Source: Hydrogenedens sp964549105 (GTDB taxonomy: Bacteria; Hydrogenedentota; Hydrogenedentia; Hydrogenedentales; Hydrogenedentaceae). From it: DNA of 64,000 nucleotides. Shown piece by piece: positions 27,506-34,241 of the stretch. Numbering within the stretch: the first letter of the stretch is position 1; the number at the start of each line of letters is the position of its first letter. The DNA lies in contig CAZJTZ010000010.1 of NCBI GenBank assembly GCA_964549105.1, forward strand, positions 42,333-106,332, in the 5' to 3' direction. The notes beneath the pieces are model-generated. The model was not told the origin of the DNA. It searched no databases and saw nothing but the letters and a program-made list of their open reading frames with translations. Made by a program: the position numbers and the translations under genes.

Positions 27506-28009
27506 TTAGTGCATAATATCATCTATATATTTTGCTTTTTTCTCTTCAAATTCTTTACGAGCAGTAGATTGCTCTTTCTTCTGTTTTTTAGCCCTTCTTG
27601 ATTTAACCGGACCTAATGCAGGGGGACGGAAGCGAATGACAAGCAAAGCAATAATCACAACAAAAGCAACTTCTACATAAACAATCCAGTGGGGCGAATA
27701 GGCAGTGCTGTTCCAGAAGTCATAAAGCGGGGTTTTCCAGTCAGGTGTATCGGCAGGGGTTCCATCTTCCCGCAACATTTTCATACTGGTATTTACCTTA
27801 AACCACACCACTAAAATTACAAATAAGTGGACAATTATGTGCATGGCAGTAATATAAATTAGGGTCTCAATAGTATAGAAAATTAGAGGTAAAGACCATT
27901 TTCGCGTAAAAATAATTATAGGAACCATAAATACACCAATAATAGCATAGACAGTCAAATTTTCCTTGAAATGGTCAAGAATTAAAGTATAAAAGCCGAC
28001 AAATGTCAT
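27506..28009 (-). CDS. Four-helix membrane protein of unknown function
   Basis: I do not recognise this 167-residue protein. It has three hydrophobic helices in the first 75 residues (around VYAIIGVFMVPIIIF, LIFYTIETLIYI and IIVHLFVILVVWF), a short soluble stretch rich in Pro, Asp and Trp, and a fourth helix (VYVEVAFVVIIALLVIRF). The C-terminal tail is strongly basic (KSRRAKKQKKE), probably cytoplasmic. AGGAC lies before the ATG. It is separate from the HSP20 operon, which ends with its own terminator upstream. Confidence 0.6.
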   Translation of the reverse strand: MTFVGFYTLILDHFKENLTVYAIIGVFMVPIIIFTRKWSLPLIFYTIETLIYITAMHIIVHLFVILVVWFKVNTSMKMLREDGTPADTPDWKTPLYDFWNSTAYSPHWIVYVEVAFVVIIALLVIRFRPPALGPVKSRRAKKQKKEQSTARKEFEEKKAKYIDDIMH

Positions 28010-28173
28010 TTATCAGTCCTCAGATAAATATTGATTTTCATTATACAAGCAATAAACAATGCTATATTATAGTAAATTGTAGTAAAACAATTGAAAATAT
28101 AACAAATAATAAAATATTTAAATTTCCACAAAAAAATCTTTAATATTTTTATTCTAACTAATTATAGGAAAAG

Positions 28174-28207
28174 AGAGAAGCCATGTTTTGCTAAACATGG
28201 CTTCTCT
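28174..28207 (-). terminator. Intrinsic terminator of the HSP20 operon
   Basis: A perfect 15-bp stem (28174-28188 with 28193-28207) and a 4-base loop, followed on the minus strand by TTTTCC. It lies about 40 bases after the last HSP20 stop. Confidence 0.85.
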
Positions 28208-28248
28208 TGCAGGTCAATACGGTGTGGTATGATAAAGAGCCTTCGTTT

Positions 28249-28731
28249 CTATTCGACCTTAATCTGAATTCGGCGAGCCTTTGCAGCCTCGCTTTTAGGT
28301 AAGCGAATCTGCAAAACTCCGTTCTTATATTTAGCCTCGGCTTTATCCTCTACAACTTCACAAGGTAAGGGGATAACGCGGGAGAAGGAACCATATTGGC
28401 ACTCCGTATAGTAATAAGAGCGGTCCTTTTTCTCCTGTTGAACCTTTTTCTCACCACGGAGAATCAGTCGTTGTCCTTGAAGTTCAATTTCAAAATCTTT
28501 TTCGGACAAGCCGGGCAATTCCGCATTAACGATAACTTCATCTGCGGTCTCTTCAATATCTACCGCGGGGAAATTTGTGCTATTTAACCAATCGAAAAAG
28601 GCAGGCTCTTGTGTCAACCAACCACCGTTTTCAGCACGACCTGGTAAAAAGCGTTCAAACCAGTTATTTACAGTCTGGCGTAAATCGTTTACTGTTTCTT
28701 TCACACGAATTGGAACAGATGTGTTTCTCAT
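28249..28731 (-). CDS. Small heat shock protein (HSP20), third of the operon
   Basis: ATP-independent holdase chaperone of about 160 residues. The alpha-crystallin domain includes VDIEETADEVIVNAELPGL, GQRLILRGEKK, the strand FSRVIPLPCEV and KNGVLQIRLPK, and the C-terminal IQI (I-x-I) motif mediates oligomer contacts. An extra N-terminal segment includes WFERFLPGRAENGG. The frame begins at a GTG (28740), but the ATG at 28731 follows an ideal AGGAGGTGA, so it was chosen. It is the most distal of three tandem HSP20 genes and differs clearly in sequence from the other two. Confidence 0.92.
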   Translation of the reverse strand: MRNTSVPIRVKETVNDLRQTVNNWFERFLPGRAENGGWLTQEPAFFDWLNSTNFPAVDIEETADEVIVNAELPGLSEKDFEIELQGQRLILRGEKKVQQEKKDRSYYYTECQYGSFSRVIPLPCEVVEDKAEAKYKNGVLQIRLPKSEAAKARRIQIKVE

Positions 28732-28799
28732 AACTCTCACCTCCTCTTAAATTTTTGTGAGCACATTTAGTTTTATCTCCATACCTCTGCTCACATTTT

Positions 28800-29189
28800 T
28801 TAACTTACATTTACCGTAATTTGTTTGGGCTTAGCCTCTTCTTTTTTAGGCAACTGGATAACCAGTACGCCATTTTTCATTTCAGCCTTTATCTTCTCTT
28901 GGTCTACCCTATCACTTAACTGGAACTGACGGAAGTAAGGATATAACTTAAACTCCTGATAAATCGGTTCTAAACTTAACTTGCTTTTAGGTGTTGCCTT
29001 GATAGTTAGAACTTCATTTTCAATCTGAATCTGGACATTTTCCTTCTGAACACCAGGTAAATCTGCAACAACAGTCAAACCCTCAGCCGTTTCGAATATA
29101 TCTACCACTGGCTTCAAAGTTTTGCCGCTTTCCCGAGTATCTGGAACTCGACGGCCTTCAGTTTTGACAGGAATCGTAGTCTCTTTCAT
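28800..29189 (-). CDS. Small heat shock protein (HSP20), second of the operon
   Basis: A 129-residue alpha-crystallin-domain chaperone: VDIFETAEGLTVVADLPGV, then VLTIKATPK, FRQFQLSDRVD and NGVLVIQLPKKEEAKPKQ, with a C-terminal ITV variant of the I-x-I motif. The N-terminal arm is short, which in this family often gives smaller oligomers. A strong AGGAGGTG precedes the ATG. Flanked by two further HSP20 genes with gaps of 34 and 68 bases, so all three are probably made from one transcript. Confidence 0.92.
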   Translation of the reverse strand: MKETTIPVKTEGRRVPDTRESGKTLKPVVDIFETAEGLTVVADLPGVQKENVQIQIENEVLTIKATPKSKLSLEPIYQEFKLYPYFRQFQLSDRVDQEKIKAEMKNGVLVIQLPKKEEAKPKQITVNVS

Positions 29190-29223
29190 AGTTCAACACC
29201 TCCTTTTTAATTTTTATAGATTA

Positions 29224-29688
29224 TTAACTTACTGATATTGCAATTTGTTTGGGCTTTGCAGACTCGGCTTTGGGTAAAGTCAATAACAGAACGCCATCCT
29301 TATACTCTGCCTTGACTTTGTCAGCATTCACTTCCACGGGCAAAGATAGGGTGCGAATAAACCTACCTGCACCACGCTCGTTCCTATGGAACGCCTCAGG
29401 CTTTACATCTTTTACTGCAGATTTCTCACCTGCAATTTTGACCGTGTTGTTGAGAACAGATACCTCTAAGGTTTCAGGATCTATACCCGGTGCTAACGCC
29501 TCCACATACACATTTTCCTTATCCTCTGCTATATTAACAAGAGGATAGGTCTGTGCAGAGACACCGGGCAAAAACGAGTATTCTAAGGATGGCATATCTA
29601 ACCATCCTTCATCTAATACATGGAACAAATCATCCATCTCACGACGAAGCAGTTCTAATTCCTGAATTGGATTCCACCATCTTCTCAT
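29224..29688 (-). CDS. Small heat shock protein (HSP20), first of the operon
   Basis: A 154-residue chaperone with a Trp- and acid-rich N-terminal arm (MRRWWNPIQELELLRREMDD). The alpha-crystallin domain contains VNIAEDKENVYVEALAPGI, a FHRNERGAGRFIRTLSLP strand and KDGVLLLTLPKAESAKPKQ, ending in an IAI motif. The ATG has AGGAGGTAGGAG before it. It is the promoter-proximal gene, about 70 bases downstream of the predicted transcription start of the sigma-54-type promoter at 29768-29783. Confidence 0.93.
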   Translation of the reverse strand: MRRWWNPIQELELLRREMDDLFHVLDEGWLDMPSLEYSFLPGVSAQTYPLVNIAEDKENVYVEALAPGIDPETLEVSVLNNTVKIAGEKSAVKDVKPEAFHRNERGAGRFIRTLSLPVEVNADKVKAEYKDGVLLLTLPKAESAKPKQIAISVS

Positions 29689-29767
29689 AGCTCCTACCTC
29701 CTTTCAATTAGGTTTAGGTTTTTATTTGCCACTTTTTGTATCACTTTCAAATGTCACTTTTATATAT

Positions 29768-29783
29768 AGCAACCCTCATGCCA
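29768..29783 (-). promoter_or_regulatory. Sigma-54 (RpoN) -24/-12 promoter of the HSP20 operon
   Basis: The minus strand reads TGGCATGAGGGTTGCT, preceded by T and followed by ATA. This matches the consensus TGGCACG-N4-TTGCW with one mismatch, and the GG and GC doublets have the required spacing. The predicted start near 29757 gives a leader of about 70 bases before the first HSP20 gene. Such a promoter needs RpoN and an AAA+ activator; neither is in the window. Confidence 0.7.
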
Positions 29784-30130
29784 AATAAAAAATCATTTAA
29801 AACACCCATAAAAAATGAATTTGTGTGGTTTTTTTTCTTATTAACCATTAATATCTTTTATTCCCCTTGTTAAAAAATGAAACAACCGTTGCAAAATAAC
29901 ACTGAACTATGCAGAAAGGAACAAACCCAACTATATATAACCAATTTCAATAGTAAATGTTTAAATGTTAACTTTGTTCTACATGTCTTATAGGGCTTAT
30001 CCACTCTATTTATCTTTGTAAAAATATCAAAAACATTTAAATTGATTTGCATTTTTAAAAACATTGTGTCATAATTTTAATAGAGAATTGAATATATAAG
30101 GTTGATTACATACAGCCTTTCATAAAGTTT

Positions 30131-30237
30131 GCGGGAACTACTATAAGAGTTTCGACAAAGTCCCGAACAGGACTATACGGGCTAAGTGTATAGCCCGCTA
30201 AATACCAGCGAAACCATGTAGTTCCCGCTCTTTTTTT
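30131..30237 (+). ncRNA. Unassigned structured RNA ending in a T-tract
   Basis: A closing 11-bp perfect stem (30131-30141 with 30218-30228) is followed at once by TC and seven T. Inside are a 6-bp helix GTTTCG/CGAAAC (30149-30154 with 30209-30214), a hairpin AGTCC/GGACT (30159-30163 with 30170-30174) and a hairpin CGGGCTA/TAGCCCG (30178-30184 with 30191-30197). CTATAC/GTATAG could pair as an alternative to the last hairpin. Nested helices plus the T-tract suggest a self-terminating small RNA of about 107 nt on the plus strand. It does not match 6S, SRP, tmRNA or RNase P RNA, or a riboswitch I know. No coding frame explains it. Confidence 0.6.
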
Positions 30238-30394
30238 AAATTATTGATACTTCCACAAACCTGAAAAATTCTTTTATAAAGCCTTTACATTCAGAAACTT
30301 TTTGTCGCAATTATCACAATACATTTTATTTCAGAGAAATGCATGCTTATTATGTATAATAGGAGAAAAGATAATTTCCTAAATAGGAATAAAA

Positions 30395-30988
30395 ATGAGT
30401 ATAGAATTTGAAAAGGTCAAAAAGAAAGATTTGCCTCCTGGCAGTGAATTATTATTTATCGAAACACAACGATTTTCACAGTGGTGGTTTTGGCTTATCT
30501 TTATTATTTCTGTTACTTTTGCAGTTGCACCGATTGGATACGGACTTGTTAAACAATTAATATTCAAACAGCCATGGGGTAATAATCCTATGCCTGACTC
30601 GGGTCTAATATTTACAGCCCTGTGGATAATCATTTTTATCGCTTCTATAACTTACCTATTTTATAGGGTTCAACTTGAAACGCGCGTATATCAAGATGGA
30701 ATATATATTATCTATTATCCATTCCACCTCAAATATAGAAAATTATCATGGGATAAACTTGATGAAATTTCAGGCCATAAATATAGGCCCATAGTTGAAT
30801 TTGGCGGTTGGGGAATTCGCTGGAATGCAAAAGGATGGGCATATACAGTAAGTGGTAATGAATGTATTGAACTCAAAAAAGGCAACCATAAGATAGTAAT
30901 TGGCACAAAAAAACTAGATGAGTTGTTATCCGCATTAGACAAAGCACAGAACCTATATATAGCAGAGAGTTATCTAACTCAGAAATAA
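30395..30988 (+). CDS. Two-helix membrane protein with a PH-like C-terminal domain
   Basis: A 197-residue protein with two transmembrane segments (around WWFWLIFIISVTFAVAPIGY and LIFTALWIIIFIASITYLF) and a cytoplasmic beta-rich domain: DGIYIIYYPFHLKYRKLSW, VEFGGWGIRW, WAYTVSGNECIELK and HKIVIGTKK. This arrangement resembles bacterial membrane PH-domain proteins, possibly DUF6141, but the family name is from memory. Function unknown. The next gene, a CNT transporter, starts 19 bases later, so the pair is probably co-transcribed. Confidence 0.65.
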   Translation: MSIEFEKVKKKDLPPGSELLFIETQRFSQWWFWLIFIISVTFAVAPIGYGLVKQLIFKQPWGNNPMPDSGLIFTALWIIIFIASITYLFYRVQLETRVYQDGIYIIYYPFHLKYRKLSWDKLDEISGHKYRPIVEFGGWGIRWNAKGWAYTVSGNECIELKKGNHKIVIGTKKLDELLSALDKAQNLYIAESYLTQK

Positions 30989-31007
30989 TAGCATTGGGAA
31001 GGTAGAT

Positions 31008-32360
31008 ATGTATTTGCGGCTAATCAGTTTTTTGGGATTGATAGTATTTTTTCTTATTGCTTTCCTTTTGAGTGAAAATCGTAAAGAGGTAAAATGGAAT
31101 ATTGTAATCTGGGGTATAGGACTTCAACTCTTCTTCGCTATATTCCTTATCCGCGCAGACTTGCTCGTTTTTATACCTAATGCAATAATAAGAAATATAA
31201 GTGGCTTATTTGGCATTACAGAACCTATTTTAATTTCGCCCAAAATCGGGATTTACCTTTTTGAATGGATTAAGAAAGGGTTTGACTTAATCACTCAGGC
31301 AAGTAGTGCAGGTGCTCAATTCCTGTTTGGAAATTTGACTGAACTTTTTATATTAGACCATGCTACAGTCCAGAATGCAGAAGGTCAATTAACACCCACA
31401 GAACCTTTTGTTGTTAGTGCTGTAGTTGCCTTCAAGGTGCTTCCTGTAATTATATTTGTATCCGCCTGTTCCGCTATTCTGCAACACTTAGGAGTAATCC
31501 AGAAGATAGTTAAAGGCTTGGCATGGCTTATGCAAAAATCCATGAAAACTTCCGGCGCCGAAACCTTTACCACAGGTTTGCTCGTATTTTTAGGTATAGA
31601 GTCTATGAGTGCTGTTCGTGGCTATATAGAGGACATGACCCGTTCAGAACTATTTACCATTATGACTGCATTCCTTGCTACTATTGCTGCAAGTGTTATG
31701 GTAGCATACGCAAATTTCGGTGCAGAACCAGGACACCTAATTACAGCCTCTTTGATGAGTGCTCCGGCAGCAATTGTCTTCGCAAAGATACTCATTCCAG
31801 AAACAGAGAGGCCACGAACCATTGATGTGAAATCTGTGGACATATCCATTGAGAGCCAGAATGTTTTTGATGCAGCGGCTCAAGGTGCAAGTTTAGGGCT
31901 TACCATGGCGTTAAATGTAGGTGCTTTATTATTGGTATTTGTTGGACTCATCCAATTATTTGACACTATTACAATCGCTATTACAGGGAAAACATTGAGT
32001 AGTCTATTAAGTTACCTTTTTCTCCCATTTGCTTACTTAATGGGTGTTCGTATAGAAGATACACCTATATTTTCAGAACTATTGGCTATCAAATCTATTT
32101 TTAACGAATTTTTAGCATACCAACGATTTCAAACATTAATCGCAGAACAATGTGTTGATAGGAGAACTTTGACTATTGCTAATTATGCCCTTTGTGGATT
32201 TGCTAATCCAGGAAGTCTGGGCATTATGATTGGCGGGATTTCTGCTCTGGCACCCCATCGGCGTAGTGAAATTGCAAAGATGAGCATCAAAGCCTTTATC
32301 GCTGGAACCCTCGCATGCTTCTCAACCGCTGCCATTGCTGGTATAATTTCTATTGAATAA
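31008..32360 (+). CDS. Concentrative nucleoside transporter (CNT/NupC-type) family protein
   Basis: A 450-residue polytopic membrane protein of the CNT family, which imports nucleosides with Na+ or H+. Conserved segments are SGAETFTTGLLVFLG, MTRSELFTIMTAF, LITASLMSAPAAIVFAK, SIFNEFLAY and YALCGFANPGSLGI. The N-terminal region is longer than in NupC. The hairpin that holds the Gln-Thr-Glu of the substrate site in characterised members reads GIESMSAV here, so the substrate may differ. GGAAGG precedes the ATG. It follows the PH-like membrane protein gene and precedes thiD by 53 bases. Confidence 0.82.
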   Translation: MYLRLISFLGLIVFFLIAFLLSENRKEVKWNIVIWGIGLQLFFAIFLIRADLLVFIPNAIIRNISGLFGITEPILISPKIGIYLFEWIKKGFDLITQASSAGAQFLFGNLTELFILDHATVQNAEGQLTPTEPFVVSAVVAFKVLPVIIFVSACSAILQHLGVIQKIVKGLAWLMQKSMKTSGAETFTTGLLVFLGIESMSAVRGYIEDMTRSELFTIMTAFLATIAASVMVAYANFGAEPGHLITASLMSAPAAIVFAKILIPETERPRTIDVKSVDISIESQNVFDAAAQGASLGLTMALNVGALLLVFVGLIQLFDTITIAITGKTLSSLLSYLFLPFAYLMGVRIEDTPIFSELLAIKSIFNEFLAYQRFQTLIAEQCVDRRTLTIANYALCGFANPGSLGIMIGGISALAPHRRSEIAKMSIKAFIAGTLACFSTAAIAGIISIE

Positions 32361-32413
32361 AGCAGCGTTAGATAATGTTATAGATAGATAAATTCTAAAA
32401 AGGATTTGAATTT

Positions 32414-33226
32414 ATGAGTTGCAAAAAAAAAATTCCGAGAGTCTTGACCATTGCAGGTAGTGACTCTGGTGGTGGTGCAGGTATTCAGGCAGATTTAAAA
32501 ACAATGTGTGCCTTAAATTGTTATGGCATGAGTGCAATCACGGCTATTACAGTTCAAAATACAATGGGCGTTTATGGCGTTCATCCGATACCTCCTGAAA
32601 TTGTAGAAAAACAAATCGAAGTAGTTTTGTCTGATATAGGTGCAGATGCCATCAAAACAGGTATGCTGTGGGACGCTGATATAATTATGACTGTGCACAA
32701 AGCACTCAAACCCTTCCCTGACCCTTACCTCGTTATTGACCCTGTCCTTGTTTCTAAAAGTGGCAACACCCTTCTTCAACAAAATGCCGTAGACGCACTG
32801 TTAGAATTATTAGCCCCCCGAGCGTGGATTATTACCCCGAACCTGCCCGAACTGAAAGAACTTACAGGTATCGAACCCAATCATAAAGATAATATTATAA
32901 AGGCTGCACAGAAACTTTTAAATAGCGGAACAAAATATGTTCTGGTTAAAGGTGGACATGGACAGGGAGAACAAGTCGAAGATTATCTCATTTCTAATGA
33001 AGGCGATATAAGATGCTTCCCCTCTACACGCATCAATACACCCCATACCCATGGAACAGGTTGCACACTATCCAGTGCTATCGCATGTTACCTTGCACAG
33101 GGACTTGAAACTGAACTTGCAGTCGAAACCGCCATTCAATTTGTTCACAAAGCCATAGAAACCACCCCCCTACTGGGTAAGGGACACGGACCCATCAACC
33201 ACCTCTGGAAAAATACCAATTCTTAA
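32414..33226 (+). CDS. thiD: Hydroxymethylpyrimidine/phosphomethylpyrimidine kinase
   Basis: Ribokinase-fold kinase that phosphorylates HMP and HMP-P in thiamine synthesis. 270 residues with the N-terminal TIAGSDSGGGAGIQADLK, AITAITVQNT, DPVLVSKSG, the PNLPELKELTG segment, LVKGGHG and the C-terminal anion-hole motif THGTGCTLSSAIA with the catalytic Asp position replaced in the usual ThiD fashion by Cys. AAGGA precedes the ATG. No other thiamine genes and no TPP riboswitch are visible, so a salvage role is possible. Confidence 0.92.
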   Translation: MSCKKKIPRVLTIAGSDSGGGAGIQADLKTMCALNCYGMSAITAITVQNTMGVYGVHPIPPEIVEKQIEVVLSDIGADAIKTGMLWDADIIMTVHKALKPFPDPYLVIDPVLVSKSGNTLLQQNAVDALLELLAPRAWIITPNLPELKELTGIEPNHKDNIIKAAQKLLNSGTKYVLVKGGHGQGEQVEDYLISNEGDIRCFPSTRINTPHTHGTGCTLSSAIACYLAQGLETELAVETAIQFVHKAIETTPLLGKGHGPINHLWKNTNS

Positions 33227-33248
33227 AAACAAAAAAGTCAGAATAAAT

Positions 33249-33296
33249 TTGATTTAGTTCATAGAATATATTATACAATATAGTGAAAATATATTC
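33249..33296 (+). promoter_or_regulatory. Candidate lexA promoter and operator
   Basis: TTGATT (33249-33254) and TATACA (33272-33277) are spaced by 17 bases. A 9-bp inverted repeat, GAATATATT and AATATATTC (33264-33272 and 33288-33296, 15-base spacer), overlaps the -10 region. It does not match the E. coli or Bacillus SOS box; an autoregulatory role is a guess. Confidence 0.3.
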
Positions 33297-33325
33297 AGTG
33301 TAAACTAAACAGAAGAGTTTAATAT

Positions 33326-33946
33326 ATGAGCAATGAAAAACTTACCCAGAGGCAAAAAGAAGTTTTAGAATGTATCCAAAAATTTCAAGAACAAATGAAT
33401 TATCCTCCTTCTATTTTGGAGATATGTGAACAATTAGGTATTCGTTCTACAAACGGTGTTGTCGGTCATATCCGGTCACTAATTCGCAAAGGATATTTAG
33501 AGCGTTCATCTAAAGCACGCAGTATAAAACTGACCCCGCGTGCACAAAGGTTATGCCAGCCCCAAACAAACCCACTTATCCCTCTATTAGGTCGTATTCC
33601 AGCAGGTTCACCTGTATCCGTAGAAGAAAATATAGAAAAATTAATTGTTCCTAATCTTGACAATAAAACAGATGGTATTTTTGCACTAAAAGTTACCGGC
33701 GAAAGTATGATTGAGGACGGTATACTTGAAGGAGACATCATCCTTGTAGATTCCCAAAAACAGGCACATACAGGCGATATTGTTGTGGCTCTGGTCAACG
33801 ACGAGGTAACAGTGAAACGATTCTATCCTCAAGGTAAAATTACAGAACTCCGCCCAGCCAATCGAAACATGAAACCTATTCATGTTCCCGCAAACCAAAT
33901 AACAATTCAAGGCGTCGTCATCGGCCTACAACGAAATTACAGATAA
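33326..33946 (+). CDS. lexA: LexA repressor
   Basis: SOS-response repressor that cleaves itself on RecA filaments. 206 residues: N-terminal winged helix (LTQRQKEVLECIQKF, then GIRSTNGVVGHI as recognition region), cleavage bond Ala93-Gly94 in GRIPAGSP, catalytic Ser127 in TGESMIEDG and Lys164 in EVTVKRF. All catalytic elements are intact. It appears to be transcribed alone. The operator motif for this lineage is not evident, and no other SOS-box target can be assigned in the window. Confidence 0.95.
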   Translation: MSNEKLTQRQKEVLECIQKFQEQMNYPPSILEICEQLGIRSTNGVVGHIRSLIRKGYLERSSKARSIKLTPRAQRLCQPQTNPLIPLLGRIPAGSPVSVEENIEKLIVPNLDNKTDGIFALKVTGESMIEDGILEGDIILVDSQKQAHTGDIVVALVNDEVTVKRFYPQGKITELRPANRNMKPIHVPANQITIQGVVIGLQRNYR

Positions 33947-34003
33947 AGGCGAGTAAAAGAACATTTTTACTAATGTCATATTTTTACTTTTACAATTATT
34001 TTC

Positions 34004-34240
34004 TTAGTTTGATATAGCCGCAGAAAAGGGATGTAAATTCTCTGCAAAATCAAATAAACTGTCCTGACAATCATCTCTTCTATTTAGCAAGACAAAATAT
34101 GTGTGTTTTCGTAGCACATAGGAAAAATGCTTTTCAAAGTAATTCCCTCCATCCGGATTATGAAACCCAAAAGGATAAAAAACTGTCCTAAATAGAGGAT
34201 TTACATTATTAATTGTATTTAATAAATCAAGAGGGAGAAA
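34004..34240 (-). pseudogene. Possible 3' gene remnant
   Basis: On the minus strand an open frame runs from the M28 gene start to a TAA at 34004-34006 (about 78 codons) without an ATG or a Shine-Dalgarno. The translation looks protein-like (for example PFGFHNPDGGNYFEKHF, then NRRDDCQDSLFDFAENLHP), with aromatic and charged residues well mixed. It may be the tail of a lost gene. I do not recognise the family, and chance cannot be excluded. Confidence 0.3.
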
Positions 34241-34241
34241 T

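Larger units (their letters stand above)
29689..30394. other. HSP20 upstream region and ncRNA locus
   Basis: Apart from the sigma-54 promoter (29768-29783) and the structured RNA (30131-30237), I see no gene. The part between them is A+T-rich and may hold activator-binding sites. A TATAAT at 30355-30360 may serve the gene starting at 30395. Confidence 0.6.

Noticed and set aside
29870..30064. 64-codon minus-strand frame
   Set aside because: No Shine-Dalgarno, low-complexity A+T-rich sequence, and biased composition; treated as chance.
32361..32413. TPP riboswitch before thiD
   Set aside because: The gap is only 53 bases and lacks the conserved CUGAGA and ACCUGA elements.
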